Source of the DNA: Alcaligenaceae bacterium
GTDB lineage: Bacteria; Pseudomonadota; Gammaproteobacteria; Burkholderiales; Burkholderiaceae_B
Reading direction: 5' to 3'
Assembly: GCA_012512545.1 (NCBI GenBank)
Contig: JAAZDZ010000367.1
Location: 1-14,464 of the forward strand
DNA length: 14,464 nucleotides
Below, in pieces: positions 1 to 4,971 of this stretch. Both the position numbers and the translations under genes were made by a program. How positions within the stretch are numbered: the stretch's first letter is position 1; the number at the start of each line of letters is the position of its first letter. The notes beneath the pieces are model-generated. The model worked only from the letters and a program-made list of their open reading frames with translations. It ran no database searches and was not told the origin of the DNA.

Positions 1-596
1 CGTCTGTTCCACAAGATGAACGACGAAGAATGGTCGCAGGTCATTGATGTGCACCTGAACGGTTCCTTCAACGTCAGCCGCGCGGCTGCTCCGTACTTCC
101 GCGAGCAGGAATCCGGCGCCTACATCCACATGACGTCCACTTCGGGCCTGATCGGCAACTTCGGTCAGTCCAACTACTCGGCAGCCAAGATGGGCATTGT
201 GGGCCTGTCCAAATCCATCGCTCTGGACATGTCGCGCTTCAATGTGCGCTCCAACTGCATTGCGCCGTTTGCCTGGACAGCCATGACCAGCTCGATTCCT
301 GCCAACACCCCCGAGGAGAAGGCGCGGGTTCTGAAGCTGCAGAAGATGGAAGCAGGCAAGGTCGCCCCATGGTGGTCTACCTGGGCAGCGAGGCCGCCAA
401 CGAAGTCACCGGCCAGATTTTCAGTGTGCGCGCCAACGAAATCATGCTGTTCAGCCAGCCGCGTCCGATCCGTTCTGTTCACCTTTCGGAAGGCTGGACA
501 CCGGAATCCATCGCCGAAATTGCCGCGCCAGCCATGAAGAACAGCTTCTTCGCTCTGGAGCGTTCGCCTGACGTGATCAACTGGGACCCGATCTAA
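1..596 (+). pseudogene. Short-chain dehydrogenase/reductase (likely 3-hydroxyacyl-CoA dehydrogenase type), 5'-truncated, frameshifted
   Basis: The reading frame is open from base 1, so the start lies upstream of the window. Frame 1 encodes the second half of a classical SDR: an NxxG-like HLNGSFNVSR segment, the Ser-containing strand HMTSTSG, the active-site YSAAK (Tyr codon 175-177, Lys codon 187-189), and the RSNCIAPFAWTAMT segment that follows the active site. Around 365-368 the frame breaks. The family-like continuation MVVYLGSEAANEVTGQIF, ending ERSPDVINWDPI, lies in frame 3 from 369 to the TAA at 594-596. One missing C in the run at 365-368 explains this, since gcc-ccc-atg would restore Ala-Pro-Met. 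SDRs of this type oxidise a hydroxyl group with NAD(P). The MaoC hydratase next door suggests a (3R)-hydroxyacyl-CoA substrate, which is inference. The break may be a true mutation or a sequencing error; as written, the protein would lose its conserved C-terminus. Confidence 0.75.
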
Positions 597-607
597 GACC
601 GGACTCA

Positions 608-638
608 CGCCCCGGCATCGCGCCGGGGCGGCATCTTT
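608..638 (+). terminator. GC-rich hairpin between the SDR and maoC genes
   Basis: A perfect 9-bp stem, CGCCCCGGC (608-616) with GCCGGGGCG (622-630) and a 5-base loop, starts 12 bases after the SDR stop. It is followed by GCATCTTTCG, a weak T-rich stretch rather than a proper U-tract. It may be a leaky terminator or an mRNA-processing hairpin that lowers downstream maoC expression. No clear separate promoter for maoC was seen. Confidence 0.45.
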
Positions 639-684
639 CGTCAGCCTTTGCACACCATTCTGAAGAAAAAGGAGCCAGATCACC

Positions 685-1545
685 GTGGCGCTTGACTACC
701 AACTCATCAAGAACTGGACGTTCGAAGACGTTCGTCAGACTTATTCCGAAAAAGACGTCATGCTGTATGCGTTGGGCATCGGCCTTGGGCACGATCCTCT
801 CGATGAAGAGCAGCTGAACTTCGTTTACGAAAAGAATCTCAAGGTGTTCCCCACAATGGGTTCGGTGCTGGGGTACCCTGGCTTCTGGATGCAGGACCCG
901 CGCGCAGGCATTACCTGGGTCAAGCTGGTGCATGGCGAGCAGCGCATGAGCTTCCATAAGCCCTTCCCGGTCGCGGGTGAGGTCATTGGCCGCAGCCGCG
1001 TGACTCACGTCATCGACAAGGGTGCCGAAAAGGGGGCGCTGGTGATTGTCGAGCGCACTCTGCACGATGCCTCGGACGATTCCGTGCTGGCCACGGTCGC
1101 GCAGACGACGTTCTGCCGCGCCGACGGCGGGTTCGGCGTCAGCGACCCTGGCCCCGAGGCGCTGCCCAAGGTGCCGGAACGCGCGCCCGACCACGTATGT
1201 ACGCTGCCCACCTTGGCTCAGGCGGCCTTGCTGTATCGTCTGAATGCCGACCCCAATCCGCTGCACGTCGATCCGCATGTCGCCACGGCCGCAGGCTATC
1301 CCAAGCCTATTCTGCATGGCCTGTGCACCTACGGCGTGGCTGCGCATGCCATCATCAAGACGCTGTGCGGCTACGACTCCACCCGCCTGAGCCGTTTCGA
1401 TACCCGCTTTTCGTCGCCGGTCTATCCCGGCGAGACCATTGTGGTTGAAATGTGGGAAGCCGAAGCGGGCATGGTGCAGTTCCAGGCCAAGGTGAAGGAA
1501 CGCGACATCGTGGTGCTGAGTAACGGCGTGGCAGGCATTCGCTGA
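685..1545 (+). CDS. MaoC-family (R)-specific enoyl-CoA hydratase (hydratase 2 type)
   Basis: This 286-residue protein has the double hot-dog architecture of hydratase 2. The N-terminal half (about 1-140) is a MaoC_N-like substrate-binding domain. The C-terminal half carries the hydratase 2 signature NADPNPLHVDP (188-197) followed by PILHGLCTYG (208-217). Catalytic Asp189 and His194 are inferred from the family. It would hydrate trans-2-enoyl-CoA to (3R)-hydroxyacyl-CoA in the cytoplasm. The start is GTG at 685, with GGAG at 671-674, ten bases upstream. No ATG in this frame gives a full first domain. The upstream SDR is a natural partner, because the same two activities are fused in peroxisomal multifunctional enzyme type 2. 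The exact substrate, whether fatty acyl, steroid side chain or other, cannot be read from the sequence. Confidence 0.9.
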   Translation: MALDYQLIKNWTFEDVRQTYSEKDVMLYALGIGLGHDPLDEEQLNFVYEKNLKVFPTMGSVLGYPGFWMQDPRAGITWVKLVHGEQRMSFHKPFPVAGEVIGRSRVTHVIDKGAEKGALVIVERTLHDASDDSVLATVAQTTFCRADGGFGVSDPGPEALPKVPERAPDHVCTLPTLAQAALLYRLNADPNPLHVDPHVATAAGYPKPILHGLCTYGVAAHAIIKTLCGYDSTRLSRFDTRFSSPVYPGETIVVEMWEAEAGMVQFQAKVKERDIVVLSNGVAGIR

Positions 1546-1560
1546 TCACGCGGCAAAGCT

Positions 1561-1576
1561 CCGGCTGTTGAGCCGG
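1561..1576 (+). terminator. Small hairpin just after maoC
   Basis: CCGGCT (1561-1566) and AGCCGG (1571-1576) form a 6-bp stem with a GTTG loop, 15 bases after the maoC stop and followed by AATTCCTCGTTT. It is the first of two hairpins in tandem and on its own is weak evidence for termination. Confidence 0.35.
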
Positions 1577-1590
1577 AATTCCTCGTTTCA

Positions 1591-1634
1591 AACGGCAAAC
1601 GGGCGGGAATTCATTTTCCCGCCCGTTTGCCGTT
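1591..1634 (+). terminator. Long perfect hairpin ending the SDR-maoC unit
   Basis: A perfect 19-bp stem pairs 1591-1609 with 1616-1634 around a 6-base loop (TTCATT). It is GC-rich in the middle and lies 46 bases after the maoC stop. CTGGGG rather than a T-run follows, so it is not a textbook intrinsic terminator on the plus strand. It probably stabilises the 3' end of the mRNA or terminates inefficiently. No gene lies between here and the XRE promoter. Confidence 0.6.
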
Positions 1635-1711
1635 CTGGGGGCGCGGATGAAAGATAACGTGTCATATCCGGCTGCGTGACTGGGGCTGTGGCCAGTTCAG
1701 GCGCAACGCAA

Positions 1712-1750
1712 GAATATGCCTTTGCTTGCATATTCACTTGAGAGCATATA
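1712..1750 (+). promoter_or_regulatory. Candidate operator: three GCATAT half-sites
   Basis: GAATATGC (1712-1719) and GCATATTC (1728-1735) form a perfect 8-bp inverted repeat with an 8-base spacer. A third GCATAT begins at 1744, exactly 16 bases after the second one at 1728. The cluster covers the -35 box and most of the spacer of the promoter for the XRE-nspC operon. That placement suits a repressor, possibly the XRE protein encoded just downstream, which is inference. Confidence 0.5.
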
Positions 1751-1754
1751 TCAT
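1726..1754 (+). promoter_or_regulatory. Probable sigma-70 promoter of the XRE-nspC polyamine operon
   Basis: The -35 is TTGCAT (1726-1731), followed by a 17-base spacer and the -10 TATCAT (1749-1754). Each hexamer differs from consensus at one or two positions. The predicted transcript would begin near 1761, about 70 bases before the XRE ATG. Confidence 0.55.
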
Positions 1755-1831
1755 TCGTTTCCTGGCGTTAAGAATCGCTTGTTTTTCAGGCTTTGACGCC
1801 AGTTTGTTTTACTACCAGATCCGGTAAACGT

Positions 1832-2251
1832 ATGTCCAAGAAATCCCAGAAGGCGGCGGCTCTTCCTGCGAATGGAACTGAACTGCACGCTCATGGAAAC
1901 TCCAAGATAACCGCTCTCCATCCCGATACGCAGCCTGTCGAGGCGCCCGCAATGAAGGTTGAAACACTCAAGGAATTGCGCAAGGCCACGCAGCACACGC
2001 AGGATGATCTCGCCCTTGCCATGGGCGTGGGCCAGGGCACGGTTTCACGTATTGAAAAACGGCGCGACATGCTGGTGTCCACCCTGCAGCACTATGTGGA
2101 AAGCATGGGCGGCAGATTGCAGATTCTGGCCACGTTCCCGAATCGCCAGCCGCTGGCCATCGAATCTCTTGGAAGCAAGACCACTCAGCGCACTAAAGAG
2201 CGCAAGAAAAAATCTGCTGAAACTGGCAGCAGCCGTCAGTCCGTACCCTGA
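1832..2251 (+). CDS. XRE-family helix-turn-helix transcriptional regulator
   Basis: The 139-residue protein has one HTH_3-type domain. LKELRKATQHTQDDLALAMG leads into GVGQGTVSRIEKRRD, with the helix-turn-helix at about residues 56-76. A conserved-looking tail, YVESMGGRLQILATF (88-102), resembles antitoxin-like XRE proteins. The first 40 residues and the Lys/Arg-rich end (about 115-139) look unstructured. It is probably a cytoplasmic DNA-binding regulator. ATG 1832 is preferred; an in-frame TTG at 1793 adds 13 unlikely residues, and ATG 1952 would still keep the HTH. No strong Shine-Dalgarno precedes 1832, so the start is uncertain. Its stop lies six bases before the nspC start, so the genes are almost certainly cotranscribed, suggesting control of the polyamine genes. 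No toxin gene accompanies it. The target is not shown by the sequence. Confidence 0.8.
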   Translation: MSKKSQKAAALPANGTELHAHGNSKITALHPDTQPVEAPAMKVETLKELRKATQHTQDDLALAMGVGQGTVSRIEKRRDMLVSTLQHYVESMGGRLQILATFPNRQPLAIESLGSKTTQRTKERKKKSAETGSSRQSVP

Positions 2252-2257
2252 GCAAAG

Positions 2258-3361
2258 ATGCACAACATAACTACACCGTACTACCTTATCGACAAACAGG
2301 CTCTGCAACGCAACCTGGACATCATGGATTACGTCCGCGAACATTCCGGCGCCAAGGTTCTGCTGGCCCTCAAGTGTTTCGCCACCTGGTCTGTATTCGA
2401 CATGATGCGCAAACACATGGATGGCACGACTTCATCTTCCCTGTATGAAGTCAAGCTGGGCTACCAGAAGTTCGGTGGCGAAACCCACGCCTACAGCGTG
2501 GCGTATGCCGACCATGAAATCGAAGAAGTCGTCGCCAACTGCGACAAAATCATCTTCAACTCCATCAATCAGCTCGAGCGCTATGCGAAATACGCCCAGG
2601 GCAAACCCATGGGCCTGCGCCTGAACCCGGGTGTCAGCGTAGCGGGGTTCGATCTCGCCGACCCGGCCCGCCAGTACAGTCGTCTGGGCGAAGGCGACCC
2701 GGAACGCATTCTGAGCGTGATCGACCGAATTGATGGGGTGATGATTCACAACAACTGTGAAAATGAAAATCTGGAACGCTTCGACGAATTGCTTGCCCAG
2801 GTGGAAGCGCGTTACGGCCATGTTCTGCAACGTCTCAAATGGGTGAGTCTGGGCGGCGGCATCAGCTTTACGACGCCAGGCTATCCCCTGGAAGCCTTCT
2901 GCAAGCGGCTCAGGGAGTTCGCCCAGAAGTATGGTGTGCAGGTCTACCTCGAACCCGGTGAAGCATCCATACAAGGGGCGGCCACACTTGAAGTCAGCGT
3001 GCTGGACGTCGGCTACAACGGCAAGCACCTGGCTGTGGTTGATTCATCGACTGAAGCTCATATGCTCGATCTGCTCATCTATCGCGAAACCGCTCCCTTG
3101 GGCGACGGCGAAGGCGAGCACGAATACATGGTCTGCGGCAAGACCTGCCTGGCGGGCGATATCTTCGGCGAAGGCCGCTTCCGCCAGCCGCTCAAGGTGG
3201 GCGACCGCATTTCCATTGGTGATGCCGCAGGCTACACCATGGTGAAAAAGAATTGGTTCAACGGCGTCAATATGCCGTCCATAGCCATTAAGGAAGCTGA
3301 TGGCTCCGTGCGCAGGGTGCGCGAATTTTCCTTTGACGACTACGTCAACAGCCTGTCCTGA
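2258..3361 (+). CDS. nspC: Carboxynorspermidine/carboxyspermidine decarboxylase
   Basis: This 367-residue PLP enzyme is of the alanine-racemase-fold (fold type III) decarboxylase class. Visible landmarks are the PLP-binding Lys39 in LLALKCFA, HNNCEN (164-169), the phosphate-binding GGGIS (199-203), EPGEA (232-236), and the second active-site motif CGKTCLAGD (293-301), where Cys297 and Asp301 fit the family's CxxxD pattern. Length and motif order match NspC. It decarboxylates carboxynorspermidine or carboxyspermidine to norspermidine or spermidine in the cytosol, the last step of the aspartate-semialdehyde route. The substrate is probably carboxyspermidine, because putrescine is the usual diamine in this group (inference). 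ATG 2258 follows the XRE stop by six bases and has only a weak AAAG-type ribosome site, so translational coupling is likely. The partner dehydrogenase begins 44 bases downstream. Confidence 0.93.
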   Translation: MHNITTPYYLIDKQALQRNLDIMDYVREHSGAKVLLALKCFATWSVFDMMRKHMDGTTSSSLYEVKLGYQKFGGETHAYSVAYADHEIEEVVANCDKIIFNSINQLERYAKYAQGKPMGLRLNPGVSVAGFDLADPARQYSRLGEGDPERILSVIDRIDGVMIHNNCENENLERFDELLAQVEARYGHVLQRLKWVSLGGGISFTTPGYPLEAFCKRLREFAQKYGVQVYLEPGEASIQGAATLEVSVLDVGYNGKHLAVVDSSTEAHMLDLLIYRETAPLGDGEGEHEYMVCGKTCLAGDIFGEGRFRQPLKVGDRISIGDAAGYTMVKKNWFNGVNMPSIAIKEADGSVRRVREFSFDDYVNSLS

Positions 3362-3405
3362 TAGGCAGCCTGCTCATATTCATACACATTTGGGGGGTTA
3401 TCCAT

Positions 3406-4704
3406 ATGAAACGTAACGTACTTATTATCGGCGCGGGTGGCGTAGCGCATGTTGGCGCGCATAAATGCGCACAGAACAATATCCTGCTGGGCGATATCCA
3501 CATCGCATCACGCACGCTCAGCAAATGCGAAGCCATCATTGCTTCCATCAAGGAAAAAGGCAATCAGCGCGGCCCTGGCCTGCTGAAAGCTCACCAGCTT
3601 GACGCCATGGATGTCGAAGCGACCAAGACACTCATCCGTTCCACCGGCAGCCAGATTGTGCTCAACCTGGGTTCGCCCTTTCTGAATATGTCTGTGCTGC
3701 AGGCGTGTATCGAGACCGGGGCCGCCTACCTGGATACCGCTATCCACGAAGATGCCGACAAGGTCTGCGAAATGCCGCCCTGGTACGCCAACTACGAGTG
3801 GAAGCGCCTGGAAGCCTGCCGCGAAGCGGGTGTCACGGCCATTTTGGGCGTGGGCTTCGACCCGGGCGTTGTGAATGCCTATGGCAAATACGCTGTGGAT
3901 ACATACTTCGATGAAGTCGATTCGATCGACATCATCGACATCAACGCCGGCAGTCATGGTCGCTATTTCGCCACCAACTTCGACCCGGAAATCAACTTCC
4001 GCGAGTTCACTGAAACGGTCTGGTCCTGGCAGGATGGCAAGTGGAAAGCCAACAAGATGTTCGAGCAGAGCAACGAGTGGGATCTGCCCGTGGTCGGCAA
4101 ACAAAAGGCGTATCTCACCGGCCACGACGAAATCCATTCCATGTCCAAGAACCTGGGTGTAGATAACATCCGTTTCTGGATGGGCTTTGGCGAACATTAC
4201 ATCAATGTGTTTACGGTGCTGAACAGCCTGGGCCTGCTTTCCGAAAAGCCCGTGCGTACAGCCGAGGGCCTGGAAGTTGTGCCGATCAAAGTGGTCAAGG
4301 CTGTGCTGCCCGACCCGGCTTCGCTGGCGCCCACGTACACAGGCAAGACCTGCATTGGTGATCTGGTCAAGGGCACCAAAGATGGCAAGCCTCAGGAAGT
4401 CTTTATCTACAACATCAGCGACCACGAAGCCGCCTACAAGGAAGTTGGCAGCCAGGCGATTTCCTACACTGCCGGCGTGCCCGCCGTAGCCGCCGCCATG
4501 CTGATCGCCGATGGCGTGTGGGATGTCAGCCGCATGGTCAACGTCGAAGAACTCGACCCCAAACCCTTTATCGAGCTGATGAACCGCATTGGCCTGGTGA
4601 CGCGCGTGCGCGATGCGCAGGGCGACCGCGTTCTCGACCCCCATGCAGAAGCGGCCACGACCGATGGCAAGCAGCAGCAGGTGATTGGCGCGCAGGCGGA
4701 GTAA
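3406..4704 (+). CDS. Carboxynorspermidine/carboxyspermidine dehydrogenase (saccharopine dehydrogenase family)
   Basis: The 432-residue protein opens with a Rossmann nucleotide-binding motif, VLIIGAGGVAHV (5-16), followed by the saccharopine-dehydrogenase-like body: YLDTAIHED, ILGVGFDPGVVNAYG and INAGSHGRYFATNF. It would use NADPH to reduce the Schiff base formed between aspartate semialdehyde and putrescine (or diaminopropane), giving the carboxy-polyamine that NspC decarboxylates. True saccharopine dehydrogenase is the main alternative. The adjacent nspC and the overall resemblance to CANSDH/CASDH proteins argue for the polyamine role. A strong ribosome site, GGGGGG (3392-3397), lies eight bases before ATG 3406. 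A strong terminator follows the gene, so it ends the operon. No S-adenosylmethionine decarboxylase or spermidine synthase gene is in the window. Confidence 0.9.
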   Translation: MKRNVLIIGAGGVAHVGAHKCAQNNILLGDIHIASRTLSKCEAIIASIKEKGNQRGPGLLKAHQLDAMDVEATKTLIRSTGSQIVLNLGSPFLNMSVLQACIETGAAYLDTAIHEDADKVCEMPPWYANYEWKRLEACREAGVTAILGVGFDPGVVNAYGKYAVDTYFDEVDSIDIIDINAGSHGRYFATNFDPEINFREFTETVWSWQDGKWKANKMFEQSNEWDLPVVGKQKAYLTGHDEIHSMSKNLGVDNIRFWMGFGEHYINVFTVLNSLGLLSEKPVRTAEGLEVVPIKVVKAVLPDPASLAPTYTGKTCIGDLVKGTKDGKPQEVFIYNISDHEAAYKEVGSQAISYTAGVPAVAAAMLIADGVWDVSRMVNVEELDPKPFIELMNRIGLVTRVRDAQGDRVLDPHAEAATTDGKQQQVIGAQAE

Positions 4705-4761
4705 ACAACAAGCCTGGCGAACAGGGCGGGCGTTGGCCTGCCCCGGTTTTGCGCAGCCTGG

Positions 4762-4820
4762 AGGGCCGGACTTCCTTTTATGGGAAGTCCGGCCCTTCTT
4801 TCTTTTTCTCTTTCTTTACT
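4762..4820 (+). terminator. Strong rho-independent terminator of the polyamine operon
   Basis: A perfect 14-bp stem pairs 4762-4775 (AGGGCCGGACTTCC) with 4783-4796 around a 7-base loop. A long T-rich run, TCTTTCTTTTTCTCTTTCTTT-like, follows to about 4818. This is a textbook intrinsic terminator, and it insulates the heme cassette downstream. Confidence 0.9.
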
Positions 4821-4894
4821 AGAGGCGCCTCGCACGGTGAATCGGAGTTGCATGCAGGCTTCTCCACGCGGACGCGCGGCGGCACTCATGATTT

Positions 4895-4943
4895 TTGACC
4901 TTTATCAAAATAGTATGGAATGATAATAATTATCATTCCCGAG
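4895..4943 (+). promoter_or_regulatory. FNR-type box and class II promoter of the heme-degradation operon
   Basis: TTGAC-CTTT-ATCAA (4895-4908) matches the FNR/Anr/Dnr consensus TTGAT-N4-ATCAA at 9 of 10 defined bases. Its centre is 4901.5. The near-consensus -10 hexamer TATCAT lies at 4931-4936, which predicts a start at about G4943. The box would then be centred at -41.5, exactly the class II FNR activator position. No separate good -35 was found, as expected for an activator-dependent promoter. Oxygen-limited, or NO-responsive if Dnr-like, activation suits the radical-SAM enzyme encoded downstream. That function is inferred. Confidence 0.7.
4917..4939 (+). promoter_or_regulatory. Fur box overlapping the -10 region
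   Basis: This is a perfect 23-bp palindrome: 11-base arms GGAATGATAAT (4917-4927) and ATTATCATTCC (4929-4939) around A4928. It strongly resembles the Fur consensus GATAATGATAATCATTATC. It covers the predicted -10 hexamer at 4931-4936, so iron-loaded Fur should block RNA polymerase. This fits an iron-acquisition operon. Confidence 0.88.
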
Positions 4944-4971
4944 GCAATTTCTAGTCAATAATAAGGCCGTC

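Noticed and set aside
1793..1831. TTG start for the XRE gene
   Set aside because: It adds 13 residues unlike a protein N-terminus; ATG 1832 is more plausible, though neither has a strong ribosome site.
1832..2251. Toxin-antitoxin system around the XRE protein
   Set aside because: No small toxin-like gene lies upstream, and the downstream neighbour is nspC.
3508..4644. 378-codon open frame opposite the carboxyspermidine dehydrogenase
   Set aside because: Antisense shadow of a well-recognised gene, with no domain, promoter or ribosome site.
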